From contig NZ_QGLF01000004.1 of the NCBI RefSeq assembly GCF_003173055.1, positions 124,001 to 188,000 of the forward strand: a stretch of DNA of 64,000 nucleotides, in the 5' to 3' direction. Source of the stretch: Zavarzinia compransoris (lineage in GTDB: Bacteria; Pseudomonadota; Alphaproteobacteria; Zavarziniales; Zavarziniaceae). The translations under genes and the position numbers were made by a program. Each line of letters opens with the position of its first letter. Within the stretch, counting starts at the first letter, position 1. A model generated the notes under the pieces. It had not been told where the DNA came from and did no database searches. It saw only the letters and a program-made list of their open reading frames with translations. This document shows positions 1 to 8,613 of this stretch, one piece after another.

Positions 1-811
1 GCGCGAGTTCGGCCGCGGCCGCCGGCAGGGCGTGGAGATCGTCCGCGAAAGTATTCTCGGCGCTGATCGATTTGCGCGGCCGGTCGGCGGTCACGCGCCG
101 CTCGTCGATGCCGCGGGCGATATTGTGGTAATGGCTGCCGGCCTTGCCGAAATGGCGTTGCAGGAAGCCGAGCTCGGCGCCCCGGAGGTCCAGCCCGCTG
201 CGGATGCCGAACTGGTGCATCCGCCGCGCCGTGGCCGGGCCGATGCCGTGAAACTTCGCGATGTCCAGGGTTTCGACGAAGCCGGCGCCCTGGTCCGGCG
301 TGATCACGAACAGGCCGTCCGGCTTCCTGTGGTCGGAGGCGAGCTTGGCCAGGAATTTGTTGTAGGAGACGCCGGCCGAGGCGGTCAGCCCGGTTTCGGC
401 CTTGATGCGGGCGCGGATCTCCCCGGCGATCCTGGTGGCGGAGCCGATGCCCCGCTTGTCCGCCGTCACGTCGAGATAGGCTTCGTCCAGCGACAGCGGT
501 TCGACGAGATCGGTATAATCGAGCAGGATGGCGCGGATCTGCCCGGAAATGGCGCGGTAGACCTCGAAACGGGGGCGGATGAAGATCAGCGCCGGGCATT
601 TCCGCCGCGCCGTGACCGAGGGCATGGCCGAATGCACCCCGAAGCGCCGCGCCTCGTAGGAAGCGGCGGCGACCACGCCCCGCGCCGCCGCCCCGCCCAC
701 GGCGACCGGCAAGCCCCGCAGCCGGGGATCGTCGCGCTGTTCGACCGAGGCATAGAAGGCATCCATGTCGATATGGATGATCTTGCGCACGGCGGGGGTG
801 GGTGACGTCAT
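1..811 (-). CDS. dinB: DNA polymerase IV (Y-family), partial at window edge
   Basis: Translesion DNA polymerase of the Y family. The minus strand opens at an ATG (811-809) and runs off the left edge, so about 270 N-terminal residues are visible. The family motif DMDAFYASVE lies at about residues 15-24 and carries a catalytic aspartate; SLDEAYLD near residues 102-109 carries the other acidic pair. It continues through the palm and thumb (SAGVSYNKFLAKLASD, then an HhH-like KFHGIGPATARRM) into the little-finger domain. The shine-dalgarno is weak. A LexA-like site lies 19-33 bases upstream, which would make the gene SOS-inducible. Family assignment is firm; the C-terminus is not visible. Confidence 0.95.
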   Translation of the reverse strand, partial: MTSPTPAVRKIIHIDMDAFYASVEQRDDPRLRGLPVAVGGAAARGVVAAASYEARRFGVHSAMPSVTARRKCPALIFIRPRFEVYRAISGQIRAILLDYTDLVEPLSLDEAYLDVTADKRGIGSATRIAGEIRARIKAETGLTASAGVSYNKFLAKLASDHRKPDGLFVITPDQGAGFVETLDIAKFHGIGPATARRMHQFGIRSGLDLRGAELGFLQRHFGKAGSHYHNIARGIDERRVTADRPRKSISAENTFADDLHALPAAAAELA

Positions 812-829
812 GATGCCGAGTCCGCCAAA

Positions 830-844
830 GAACAAAACAAGAAT
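830..844 (-). promoter_or_regulatory. LexA-like SOS box upstream of dinB
   Basis: On the plus strand the sequence is GAAC-N7-GAAT, so on the dinB strand it reads ATTC-N7-GTTC. This matches seven of eight positions of the alphaproteobacterial LexA consensus GTTC-N7-GTTC. It lies within the 45 bases between dinB and the 3' end of the iclR-type gene, just upstream of the dinB start. Confidence 0.5.
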
Positions 845-856
845 ATCACGGCGGCA

Positions 857-1603
857 TCAGCCGGGATAGAGCCGGGCCTCGATCCGGGCGGCGGCGGTCT
901 TCAGGGCGGCGAACAGGGCCTCGTCGTCGGCATCGCCGGTGCTGGACAGGGAAATCGCCGCGATCACCCGGCGCTGGCCGTCGCGCACCGGCACCGCCAC
1001 GCAATGCAGCCCGTCGGCCATTTCGGCATCGTCGATGGCAAAGCCCCGCGCGGCGATATCGGCCAGATGGCGGCGCAGGTCGCCGGGATCGGTGATCGTG
1101 GTCGGGGTCAGGCGGACGAAGGGGCCGCCGGCGAGATAGCGGTCGCGATGCGCGGGCTCGAGGCCGGCCAGCAGGACCTTGCCGATGCCGGTGCAATAGG
1201 CCTCGAACTGGATCATCTCGCGGGTGAAGACGGAGGCCGGCCCGCCGGCTTCCTTCACCAGATAGGTCACCATCTCGGCCTCCAGGATGCCGAGATGGGC
1301 CGTGCGCTTCTCCGCCCTGGCCAGCTTGCGCAGGACCGGGCGGCTGGCCTGGGCCAGGACGTGGCGCCGGTCCGGCGTCAGTTCGAGCAGGCCCATGCCG
1401 GCAATGTAACGGCCCCGCGTCCCGCGCGCGATCAGGCGCTGGCGCTCGAAGGCGGCGATCAGGCGGTGCGCGGTCGAAACCGGCAAGTGCTCCGCCCGGG
1501 CGATCTCGGCCAGCGAGGTTCGCCCCCGGTCGCGCAAGACCGCGGCGAAAAGGGCGAGGGCGCGGTCGAGGGCCAGGGTGCCGCTTTCGGGATCGTTCTT
1601 CAT
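857..1603 (-). CDS. IclR-family transcriptional regulator
   Basis: The 248-residue protein has an N-terminal winged helix-turn-helix (about residues 10-70, including TSLAEIARAEHLPVSTAHRL) and a C-terminal IclR effector-binding domain (about 80-245, with TREMIQFEAYCTGIGKVLLAG). IclR proteins often control aromatic-acid or acetate catabolism. A palindrome just upstream of its start codon (1607-1619) recurs before the acetaldehyde dehydrogenase/aldolase operon at 4562-4574. This suggests autoregulation plus control of that operon. The ligand cannot be told from sequence. The start at 1603 follows the purine-rich GAGAGA. Confidence 0.92.
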   Translation of the reverse strand: MKNDPESGTLALDRALALFAAVLRDRGRTSLAEIARAEHLPVSTAHRLIAAFERQRLIARGTRGRYIAGMGLLELTPDRRHVLAQASRPVLRKLARAEKRTAHLGILEAEMVTYLVKEAGGPASVFTREMIQFEAYCTGIGKVLLAGLEPAHRDRYLAGGPFVRLTPTTITDPGDLRRHLADIAARGFAIDDAEMADGLHCVAVPVRDGQRRVIAAISLSSTGDADDEALFAALKTAAARIEARLYPG

Positions 1604-1623
1604 TCTCTCATCATGTGAGCGGA
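1601..1623. promoter_or_regulatory. Putative IclR operator, copy 1
   Basis: The inverted repeat CTCA-N5-TGAG (core CTCATCATGTGAG, 1607-1619) overlaps the translation-initiation region of the iclR-type gene. The surrounding 23 bases match the site at 4557-4579 at 19 positions. The position suits repression of the regulator itself and possibly of the divergent gene starting at 1825. Binding by this regulator is inferred. Confidence 0.6.
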
Positions 1624-1652
1624 TCGATCGGTTGTAAACCGGCCGGCCCGCC

Positions 1653-1694
1653 GGGATCCCTTCGTATGGGGGCGGGATCCCTTCTTATGGGGGG
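1653..1694. repeat. Two-copy 21-base direct repeat with GGGATCCC palindrome
   Basis: The unit starts with GGGATCCCTTCGTATGGGG and is repeated once with a period of 21 bases (starts at 1653 and 1674), differing by a G/T change in the middle. The period is two helical turns, as expected for tandem protein binding. It lies in the divergent region between the iclR-type gene and the exported protein at 1825. Confidence 0.5.
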
Positions 1695-1824
1695 AGGGCG
1701 GCTCCCTGTCGCGGCCGCTAGCATGAAGCGTCGCCCGCGAAGCGGCGAGGGCTCGAACACAAACAGAAAGCCCCAGGCCCGAGCCCGGGCCAAGGGGACA
1801 GGCGGGAACGCGAGGGGTGGGAGA

Positions 1825-3171
1825 ATGACAAGGAAGGGTCTGTGGGCGGCAGCATCGCTTGGGGCTGCCATCGGGGCCGTATCGCTTGCGGCGGCGCAGG
1901 ATCAGGCGGCAGCCGACGGGGCCGCGGTCGCCGCCTCCAGCTTCCAGATCGAAGCCTTCGGTGGCGGCGACGAATCCGGCGGTCTCTATGGCGGCGGGGC
2001 GTCGCTGACCCTGCCCCTGGGGTCGCGGCTGGGGCTGCAGATCGACGGCATCGTCGGCAAGGCGGCGTCGGAAACGGGCTTCTACGGCGGCGCGGCGCAA
2101 CTCTTCTTCCGCCAGCCCGAAAGCCATCTGATCGGGCTTTCCGTCACCGCCTTGCAGGTGGACGATGCGTCCCAGTTCGGGGTTTCGGTGATCGGCGAAT
2201 ACTACCTCGACCAGGTCACCATCGAAGCCCTGGCCGGGATCCAGAGCGGCGATATCGTCGACGGCGGCTTCGGCGGCCGTCTTGGCCTGGCCTATTACGC
2301 CTCGCCCAATCTTCGGGTCGCCGGCGGCTTTTCCTATACCGAGGCCAGCGAATTGGGCGGCGATCTCAGCGTCGAATATCTGGTCGCGCCGGCAAGCGGC
2401 CTCTCGCTTTATGCGGCGGGCGGGTTCGACAATGGCGGTTCGGTCGGCATGCTGGGGCTCAGGCTCTATACCGGGGCGCCGGACCAGGCGCCCGCGGCCG
2501 GCGACGGCGCGGCGGCCGAGGGGCCGAGCCTGATCTATCGCCACCGCAACATGGGGCGGCCCAACAGTTTCGTGGCCTCGCCCGGCACCGGCCTGCGCCT
2601 GATCACGGCCGCGGCGGGGGCGATGAAGAACGGCACCGCCTTCGGCGGGATCGAGGCGGCGCCGGCGCCCGCGACCGGGGGCGGCCTGCTGTCGGGGGCG
2701 AGCGCGGACAATCCGGCCTCCGCCCTGACCGATCTCCTCGGCAACCTGCTCTCGACCGAGGGCGAACAGGCGCCGCTCGGCAATCTGCTGGCCGGGATCC
2801 TGCCAGCGGGTTCCACCGGCACGCCGCTCGACGGCGTCCCGGTGCTGGGCGACCTCTTGGGCAGCCTGACGGAAATCCTCTCGCCCGAGACGCTGCGCAT
2901 CGGCGACCTGCCGACCGGCGACAATTCGGTCGCCGCCCTGCCCTTGGTCGGCGACCTCGTCAGCCTGCTGCCGGCGGAACCGGTGCTCTACCTGCTCGGC
3001 GCGGCCAAGCCCGACCAGTTGCTGGGCATGCTGGTGCCGTCGCTGCTCCAGGGCCTTGGCGATCCCGCGGTCATGCAGGCCCTGGGCGGGCGGCTGACGG
3101 AGACGCTGACCGGGCTGCTGACCGGCACCGGCGGGCCCGCCTTGCTGCCGCTGACCGCCTTCGCGCCCTGA
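1825..3171 (+). CDS. Exported protein with beta-barrel-like N-half, function unknown
   Basis: The predicted product is 448 residues. It opens with a signal peptide (MTRKGLWAAASLGAAIGAVS, cleaved near AAA-QD). About residues 35-225 alternate aromatic, glycine and polar residues in short strands (GGLYGGGASLTL, FYGGAAQLFF, FGGRLGLAYY), as in outer-membrane barrels. The C-terminal half is low-complexity Leu/Gly/Pro-rich with repeated LLGNLL and VLGDLL-like segments. The ATG at 1825 was chosen over an upstream in-frame start because the signal peptide begins there. It lies five bases before the DUF1329-like gene, and this pairing recalls the DUF1302/DUF1329 envelope gene pairs of aromatic and steroid degraders, though this protein is not clearly DUF1302. 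No function is assigned. Confidence 0.75.
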   Translation: MTRKGLWAAASLGAAIGAVSLAAAQDQAAADGAAVAASSFQIEAFGGGDESGGLYGGGASLTLPLGSRLGLQIDGIVGKAASETGFYGGAAQLFFRQPESHLIGLSVTALQVDDASQFGVSVIGEYYLDQVTIEALAGIQSGDIVDGGFGGRLGLAYYASPNLRVAGGFSYTEASELGGDLSVEYLVAPASGLSLYAAGGFDNGGSVGMLGLRLYTGAPDQAPAAGDGAAAEGPSLIYRHRNMGRPNSFVASPGTGLRLITAAAGAMKNGTAFGGIEAAPAPATGGGLLSGASADNPASALTDLLGNLLSTEGEQAPLGNLLAGILPAGSTGTPLDGVPVLGDLLGSLTEILSPETLRIGDLPTGDNSVAALPLVGDLVSLLPAEPVLYLLGAAKPDQLLGMLVPSLLQGLGDPAVMQALGGRLTETLTGLLTGTGGPALLPLTAFAP

Positions 3172-3176
3172 CGCCG

Positions 3177-4553
3177 ATGCATCTCGGGCGTTACGGGCGG
3201 GGCTTCTCGCGCCGCCATTTCCTCGACCAGCTCGGCCGGGGCGCCGTAACCGCAGGGGTTTTTATGCCCCTGTGGCAGGCGATCGCCCGGACCGGCCGGG
3301 CGGATGCCGCCTATCCGGACGAATTGCTCTCGATCGAGGTCTACAGCAAGGGCCGGCTGAAGCCGGGCGATACGATCGATGCCGGCAATGTCGATCTCGT
3401 CCGCGACCTGCTCGATCCCATCCAGGTCGTGCAGGTCCACGACATGGGGCGGCGCCTGGTGCTGGCGCGGGAAACCGCCGACATCATGCGCCTGTCGCCG
3501 TGGGAATACGTCGAGGCGACCCTGCGCAACAAGGGCAGGGCCCGGCTCGATGCGGACGGCAACATCCGGGCCGACGACGGCCGGCCCTGGATCGGCGGCC
3601 ATCCCTTTCCCGCCTCGACCGACGGGCTCGAAGCCTTTGCCGGCCAGACCCTGTCCTGGGGCCGGCACGATGCCTCGGTCTATGCCATCAAGGAATGCGA
3701 CGTCGGCACCAGCGGCAGGGTCGACTACCGTTACGAGGGCTGCTGGGCCGAGATGAGCCCGGTCGCCCGCGTGGCGATGGAGCCGAAGCCCTATCTGCCC
3801 GGCCATGAAGACAAGATGCGCTTCCAGTCCATCATCTTCACCGCGCCGGACGATGTCCGCGGCTCGTCCTTCCTCAACATCTGGCCCTACGACCAGCGGG
3901 AATTCCCGGACCTCTTCGGTTACGTGCCGCAGTTCAAGCGCATCCGCCGCTTTCCCACCAACCAGCGTTTCGAGCCCATGCTGCCCGGCTCCGACCTCTA
4001 TCTCTCCGATGCCTGGGCGGCGGGCGATCCCTACCTCACCTGGGGCAATTACCGGGTGGTCGGCACCGGCCCGGCGCTGGCCGCCCTGTCCGGCAACTGG
4101 TCCTCGACCGCCGACAATTGGGCGCGCGGCACCCACGGCGGGCCGAAGGGCGAGACCTTCTACGATACGGTCGTCGAACTCGTGCCCCAGGCGATCACGG
4201 TCGAGGCGGAGCCGGTCCGCTACCCCCGGGCGCCGATCTCGAAGAAGCAGGTGCGTTTCGATCTCCGCACCATGCTGCCCATCACCATGGTCAGCTTCGA
4301 CCGGCGGGGGCAATTGTTCCGTTCCTTCGACGGGGCCTATTCGCTCTATGACGACGGCAAGGGCCGGGTGATGGACGGTGCTCATCCCTATTGGTCCTGG
4401 ACCCATGTCCATGCCTTCAACACCCAGACCGGCCATATGACCCGGATCGAGCAGGTCCGGCGCCTCGCCGGCGGCGACACCATGCGCGTGAACGACCCCG
4501 CGACCTATGACCTCTACCTCACCCAAGGGGCGATGCAGCGGCGGGGCGCCTGA
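3177..4553 (+). CDS. Tat-exported DUF1329-like envelope protein
   Basis: The 458-residue product has an N-terminal twin-arginine signal ([19 protein letters not shown]). The mature part carries segments typical of the DUF1329 (LolB-like) family: [16 protein letters not shown] near residues 140-155 and [20 protein letters not shown] near 250-270. Members are periplasmic and often encoded with outer-membrane proteins and RND permeases in hydrophobic-substrate degraders. It starts five bases after the preceding stop, so the two genes are probably cotranscribed. The family call rests on motif resemblance only. A role in handling an aromatic or lipid substrate is inferred from the downstream catabolic operon. 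Confidence 0.7.
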   Translation: MHLGRYGRGFSRRHFLDQLGRGAVTAGVFMPLWQAIARTGRADAAYPDELLSIEVYSKGRLKPGDTIDAGNVDLVRDLLDPIQVVQVHDMGRRLVLARETADIMRLSPWEYVEATLRNKGRARLDADGNIRADDGRPWIGGHPFPASTDGLEAFAGQTLSWGRHDASVYAIKECDVGTSGRVDYRYEGCWAEMSPVARVAMEPKPYLPGHEDKMRFQSIIFTAPDDVRGSSFLNIWPYDQREFPDLFGYVPQFKRIRRFPTNQRFEPMLPGSDLYLSDAWAAGDPYLTWGNYRVVGTGPALAALSGNWSSTADNWARGTHGGPKGETFYDTVVELVPQAITVEAEPVRYPRAPISKKQVRFDLRTMLPITMVSFDRRGQLFRSFDGAYSLYDDGKGRVMDGAHPYWSWTHVHAFNTQTGHMTRIEQVRRLAGGDTMRVNDPATYDLYLTQGAMQRRGA

Positions 4554-4556
4554 TTC

Positions 4557-4579
4557 ATTTTCTCATGCTGTGAGCAGAA
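4557..4579. promoter_or_regulatory. Putative IclR operator, copy 2
   Basis: The core CTCATGCTGTGAG (4562-4574) keeps the CTCA-N5-TGAG arms of the site before the iclR-type gene, and the flanks match too (19 of 23 positions). It lies 83-95 bases upstream of the acetaldehyde dehydrogenase start, where an operator or activator site for that operon would be expected. Confidence 0.6.
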
Positions 4580-4656
4580 CTCCGGCGGCGCGTTGGACAG
4601 GGGCGGCAGGCCGCGGCCATGATCCGACCCGCAATCGCACCCCTTGGAGGAACGCC

Positions 4657-5598
4657 ATGAGCGAAAAGGTGAAGGTGGCGATCATCGGTTCGGGCAATAT
4701 CGGCACGGATCTGATGATCAAGGTCATGCGGAATTCGGACATTCTGGAGATGGGCGCCTTCGTCGGCATCGATCCGGAATCGGACGGCCTGAAGCGCGCC
4801 CAGCGCCTGGGCGTCGCGACCACCCACGAAGGCATCGAAGGCTTGCAGAAACTGCCCGTCTGGCCCGAGATCGGCATCGTCTTCGACGCCACCTCGGCCG
4901 GTGCCCACAAGCGCCACAACGACGTCTGCGCCGCCGCCGGCAAGGTCATGGTCGACCTGACCCCGGCCGCCATTGGCCCCTATGTCATCCCGGTGGTGAA
5001 CGGCGACGTCCACCTCGAGGCGCAGAACGTGAACATGGTCACCTGCGGCGGGCAGGCGACCATTCCGATCGTGGCCGCCGTCTCCTCGGTCGCCAAGGTC
5101 CATTACGCCGAGATCGTCGCCTCGATCTCGTCGAAGTCGGCGGGGCCCGGCACCCGCGCCAATATCGACGAATTCACCGAGACCACCCGCCACGGCATCG
5201 AGCAGGTGGGCGGCGCCGCGCGCGGCCGCGCCATCATCATCCTGAACCCGGCCGAACCGCCGATGATCATGCGTGACACGGTGTTCACGCTCTCGTCCGG
5301 CGCCGACGAGAAGACCATCGAGAAGGCCGTCCGCGACCAGATCGCCCGGGTCAATTCCTATGTCCCCGGCTACCGCCTGAAGCAGGAATTGCAATTCGAG
5401 CATTTCGGCTCGAACAACCCGGTGCATATCCCCGGCCACGGCACTTTCGAGGGCATCAAGACCACGGTCTTCCTCGAAGTCGAAGGGGCGGCGCATTACC
5501 TGCCCGCCTATGCCGGCAACCTCGACATCATGACCTCGGCCGGGCTCCGCACCGCCGAGAAAATCGCCGCCCGCAAGATTTTGAAGAAGGTCGCGTGA
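4657..5598 (+). CDS. mhpF: Acetaldehyde dehydrogenase (acylating)
   Basis: Converts acetaldehyde, CoA and NAD+ to acetyl-CoA, the last step of aromatic meta-cleavage pathways (MhpF/BphJ/DmpF family). The 313 residues match the family length. The NAD-binding motif is [14 protein letters not shown] at about residues 7-20. The catalytic cysteine is at about residue 130 in [10 protein letters not shown], followed by [20 protein letters not shown]. The ATG at 4657 has a GGAGGA ribosome site. Its stop overlaps the aldolase start by one base; the two enzymes form a channelling complex in characterised relatives. The site at 4562-4574 suggests IclR-type control. Confidence 0.96.
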   Translation: MSEKVKVAIIGSGNIGTDLMIKVMRNSDILEMGAFVGIDPESDGLKRAQRLGVATTHEGIEGLQKLPVWPEIGIVFDATSAGAHKRHNDVCAAAGKVMVDLTPAAIGPYVIPVVNGDVHLEAQNVNMVTCGGQATIPIVAAVSSVAKVHYAEIVASISSKSAGPGTRANIDEFTETTRHGIEQVGGAARGRAIIILNPAEPPMIMRDTVFTLSSGADEKTIEKAVRDQIARVNSYVPGYRLKQELQFEHFGSNNPVHIPGHGTFEGIKTTVFLEVEGAAHYLPAYAGNLDIMTSAGLRTAEKIAARKILKKVA

Positions 5599-6638
5599 TG
5601 AGCCTCGATCCGACCACCACCAAGCTCTACATCCAGGACGTGACCCTGCGGGACGGCATGCATGCCATCCGTCACCAATATGGTCTCGGCCATGTCCAGG
5701 CCATCGCCAAGGCGCTGGACGAAGCCGGCGTCGACGCCATCGAGATCGCCCATGGCGACGGCCTCAACGGCGGCACCTTCAACTACGGTTTCGGCCGCCA
5801 CACCGATTGGGAGTGGATCGAGGCCGTGGCCGACGTGGTGAAGAACGCCGTTCTCACCACCCTGCTGCTGCCCGGCATCGGCACCGTGGAAGAATTGAAG
5901 CACGCCTATTCGCTGGGTGTGCGCTCGGTCCGCATCGCCACCCATTGCACCGAGGCGGATGTCTCGAAGCAGCATATCGAGGCGGCGCGCAACCTCGGCA
6001 TGGACACCATCGGCTTCCTGATGATGAGCCATATGACCGATCCGGAAGCCCTCGCCAAACAGGCGAAGCTGATGGAATCCTATGGCGCGACCTGCGTCTA
6101 TGTGACCGATTCCGGCGGCGCCATGGACATGGACGCCTACCGCGAGCGCCTGGAAGCCTATGACCGCGTGCTGAAGCCGGAAACCCAGCGCGGCGTTCAT
6201 GCTCACCACAATCTCTCGCTCGGCGTCGCCAATTCGCTGGTCGCCGTGCAGGCGGGCGCGATCCGGGTCGATGCCTCGCTCGCCGGCATGGGCGCGGGCG
6301 CGGGCAATGCCCCGCTCGAAGTCTTCATCGCGGCGGCGGAGCGGAAGGGCTGGAAGACCGGCTGCGACCTCTACAAGCTGATGGATGCGGCCGAGGAACT
6401 GGTGCGCCCGCTGCAGGACCGCCCGGTCCGGGTCGACCGCGAGACCCTGACGCTCGGCTATGCCGGGGTCTATTCGTCCTTCCTGCGCCATGCGGAAAAG
6501 GCTGCGGGCGAATATGGCGTCGACACCCGCGCCATCCTCTACGAAGCCGGCCGCCGCCGCATGGTCGGCGGCCAGGAAGACATGATCGTCGACATCGCCC
6601 TCGACCTTCAGAAGGAAAAGAAGGCCGCCGTCGCCTGA
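5598..6638 (+). CDS. mhpE: 4-hydroxy-2-oxovalerate aldolase
   Basis: Class II, divalent-metal-dependent aldolase that cleaves 4-hydroxy-2-oxovalerate to pyruvate and acetaldehyde, passing the aldehyde to the partner dehydrogenase. The 346-residue product has the HMGL-like barrel motif [15 protein letters not shown] at about residues 13-27, and a metal-binding [13 protein letters not shown] near 197-209, followed by the C-terminal communication domain. The ATG at 5598 overlaps the upstream TGA; an in-frame GTG one codon earlier is possible. The 2-oxopent-4-enoate hydratase and ring-cleavage genes are not in the window, so the rest of the pathway must be elsewhere. Confidence 0.96.
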   Translation: MSLDPTTTKLYIQDVTLRDGMHAIRHQYGLGHVQAIAKALDEAGVDAIEIAHGDGLNGGTFNYGFGRHTDWEWIEAVADVVKNAVLTTLLLPGIGTVEELKHAYSLGVRSVRIATHCTEADVSKQHIEAARNLGMDTIGFLMMSHMTDPEALAKQAKLMESYGATCVYVTDSGGAMDMDAYRERLEAYDRVLKPETQRGVHAHHNLSLGVANSLVAVQAGAIRVDASLAGMGAGAGNAPLEVFIAAAERKGWKTGCDLYKLMDAAEELVRPLQDRPVRVDRETLTLGYAGVYSSFLRHAEKAAGEYGVDTRAILYEAGRRRMVGGQEDMIVDIALDLQKEKKAAVA

Positions 6639-6650
6639 CGACGGCAGATG

Positions 6651-6685
6651 TCCCGGCAAGCCCCGCGGCAAGGGGTTTGCCGGGA
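6651..6685 (+). terminator. Strong hairpin after the aldolase gene
   Basis: TCCCGGCAA pairs with TTGCCGGGA, extended inward by a G-T pair and CCCC/GGGG, giving about 14 pairs around a 7-base loop. It begins 13 bases after the aldolase stop. There is no T-run, so it could be a weak terminator or an mRNA 3'-end stabiliser. Confidence 0.45.
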
Positions 6686-6725
6686 TCATGTTGACCGGGC
6701 GGGCCGATCCCGCCATCCTCAGGGG

Positions 6726-6977
6726 ATGATGAACAAGGCGCACAGACAGCACGGGGCGTCGCCGGGAATGGGGCGCCTCCGTATTGATCGGGACGCGGGC
6801 ACGGGCCGGTTCGTCGATGCCCGGATTTTCCGCGTGCGCACCCTGTTCAGCGCCGGCAAGCCGGCAGGCGGCATGCTGCCCGGCCACCGTCCGACTCAGA
6901 ACGTGTTTTCCGCCGAGGACATGCCCGAGCGGACCCGCGCGGCGATGGCTGCGCTGCTCAAAGACCTGGGCGGCTGA
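6726..6977 (+). CDS. Small protein upstream of a PemK-like pseudogene; possible antitoxin
   Basis: The 83-residue product starts MMNKAHRQHGASPG and ends FSAEDMPERTRAAMAALLKDLGG. It is basic and N-terminally disordered-looking with a short amphipathic C-terminal helix. The start at 6726 follows AGGGG; 6729 is equally possible. It ends two bases before the TTG start of the broken PemK-like gene, the usual tight antitoxin-toxin arrangement. No DNA-binding motif is evident, so the antitoxin role rests on position only. Confidence 0.5.
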   Translation: MMNKAHRQHGASPGMGRLRIDRDAGTGRFVDARIFRVRTLFSAGKPAGGMLPGHRPTQNVFSAEDMPERTRAAMAALLKDLGG

Positions 6978-6979
6978 GC

Positions 6980-7383
6980 TTGGCCCTGCCCCCGCGGCCT
7001 GAGCCGGGCATGGTGGTTTCCTACGATTTCGTCTGGTATCACGAGCGGGCGAAGGGCCAGCCCGATGGTGCCAAACATCGCCCGGCCTGCATCATGGTAC
7101 CATAACCGTCACCTATGTTCCCATCACCACCAAGGCGCCGGTGCCGGCAATCCCAGCCCTCGAACTGCCCGAGTTCGAGAAGCGGCGGCTGGGGCTCACC
7201 GCGCCCCGGTCCTGGGTGATCCTGGCGGAACTGAACGAGGAGGCATGGCCGCACGGCCTTCAGCACGTCCGCGACGCAAGGGAGGGCGAGGCCTTTCTGC
7301 ACGGCAGGATCAGCCCCGGTTTCCTGCGCCAGATCCTGCGGGGGCTGCTTGCGGTGCGGCCCAGGATCATATCCCGGAAATAG
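6980..7383 (+). pseudogene. PemK-like toxin-family gene, frameshifted
   Basis: Two parts of one protein lie in different frames. The first, from a TTG at 6980, reads LALPPRPEPGMVVSYDFVWY, continues to KHRPACIMV and stops at TAA (7103-7105). The second resumes in another frame at about 7096 with GTITVTYVPITTKAPVPAIP and continues EFEKRRLGLTAPRSWVILAE to ISRK at 7383. Intact relatives join these through a strand of several extra residues (pattern KxRPC-V...V.PITH.PP). A small deletion at about 7093-7100 would explain both the missing residues and the shift. The last 17 bases overlap the convergent acyl-CoA dehydrogenase gene. A sequencing error remains possible. Confidence 0.7.
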
Positions 7384-8527
7384 CCGAGGCCTGTTTCTTC
7401 AGGCGTTTCGCCAGCGACCAGCGGTGCACTTCCGAGGGGCCGTCGTAGATGCGGAAGGCCCTGATCTCGCGGAAAGCCTGTTCGACCACCGTGTCGCGGG
7501 ACACGCCGGTGCCGCCCAGGATCTGCACGCAGCGGTCCGCGACCCGGAACAGGGCTTCCGAGACCGCGACCTTGGCCATGCTGCTTTCGGCCGTGCCGGC
7601 GGCGCCGGTGTCGAGCACGTCGGCGCACCAGTCGATCATCAGTTCCGCCTGCTTCAGGTCGATCTCATTGTCCGCCAGCATGAAGCCCACCCCTTCGTGG
7701 TCGATCAGCGGCTTGCCGAAGGCGTGGCGCTTCAGGGCGTAGTGGGTGGCGATGTCGTGCGCCCGGCTGGCCGTGCCCCACCAGCGCATGCAATGGGTAA
7801 GCCTGGCCGGCGCGAGGCGGATCTGGGCATAGCGGAAACCCTGGCCGACCTCGCCCAGCACTTCGTCCGCCGACAGGCGCAGCCCCTCGATGGCGATCAC
7901 CGAATGGCCGCCGGGCATCGAACTGTCGATCGTGTCCAGCACCCGGTCGATGCGGATCGCGGGGTTGGGCAGGGCGGTCAGGAACATGGTGGCGCCCTGG
8001 TCGGTCTTGGCCATGACGATGGCGCAGGCCGCCCCGTCCGCGCCGGTGATGAAGGTCTTGCGCCCGTCGATCACCCAATGGTTGCCGTCCTGGCGCGCCA
8101 CGGTCTGCATCATCGAGGGATCGGAGCCGGCGCCGCCGTCCGGCTCGGTCATGAAGAAGGCGGAACGGGTATGGCCGGCGACCAGCGGCTCCAGGAAGCG
8201 GCGCTTCTGCTCCGCCGTCGCCACCTTGCCGAGCAGGAACATATTGCCCTCGTCCGGCGCCATGACGTTGAGGGCCAGGGGGCCGAGCGGCGAATAGCCG
8301 GCGGCGCGCAGCAGCAGCGCCGTCTCGCGATGCGTGACATGGCTGCCGTCGGCCCGGATGTGGGGCGCGACCAAGCCGAGGGCGCGGGCCTTGGCCCGGA
8401 TCTCATCGACCAGATCCTGGCTCGGGCCGTGGCCGCCGTTGCGGGGGTCCTTTTCGTAAGGGATCACGCTCTCGCGGATGAAGGCGTCGATGCGGGCGAG
8501 CTTTTCCCGGGTCTCGGTCGTGATCAT
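7367..8527 (-). CDS. Acyl-CoA dehydrogenase, ACAD10/11-like
   Basis: FAD-dependent oxidation of an acyl-CoA to the enoyl-CoA. The 386 residues begin MITTETREKLARIDAF after a GAGGAGG ribosome site. The FAD/substrate segment FFMTEPDGGAGSDPSMMQT is near residues 130-148, and the C-terminal motif RIYDGPSEVHRWSLAKR is near 360-376. The aspartate in YDG replaces the glutamate of classical short- and medium-chain enzymes and is typical of ACAD10/11-type members, some of which handle hydroxylated acids. It is divergent from a thiolase gene, suggesting a shared beta-oxidation role. Its 3' end overlaps the PemK-like pseudogene. Confidence 0.93.
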   Translation of the reverse strand: MITTETREKLARIDAFIRESVIPYEKDPRNGGHGPSQDLVDEIRAKARALGLVAPHIRADGSHVTHRETALLLRAAGYSPLGPLALNVMAPDEGNMFLLGKVATAEQKRRFLEPLVAGHTRSAFFMTEPDGGAGSDPSMMQTVARQDGNHWVIDGRKTFITGADGAACAIVMAKTDQGATMFLTALPNPAIRIDRVLDTIDSSMPGGHSVIAIEGLRLSADEVLGEVGQGFRYAQIRLAPARLTHCMRWWGTASRAHDIATHYALKRHAFGKPLIDHEGVGFMLADNEIDLKQAELMIDWCADVLDTGAAGTAESSMAKVAVSEALFRVADRCVQILGGTGVSRDTVVEQAFREIRAFRIYDGPSEVHRWSLAKRLKKQASAISGI

Positions 8528-8613
8528 GCATCCTCCTCTGTCCCGGTCCCGCATAGGCCGTGCGGAATTCCCCCGCAATCCCGAAATTCAGCCTCTTGCA
8601 TCCTGCGGCCGCA

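Noticed and set aside
1842-3176. Long plus-strand frame upstream of and continuous with the DUF1329-like gene
   Set aside because: It overlaps the exported protein at 1825-3171 in another frame, is extremely Arg/Gly-rich and lacks any motif; the Tat signal fixes the real start at 3177.
4593-4623. TTGGAC and CATGAT as a sigma-70 promoter for the acetaldehyde dehydrogenase operon
   Set aside because: The 19-base spacing and weak -10 match are not convincing.
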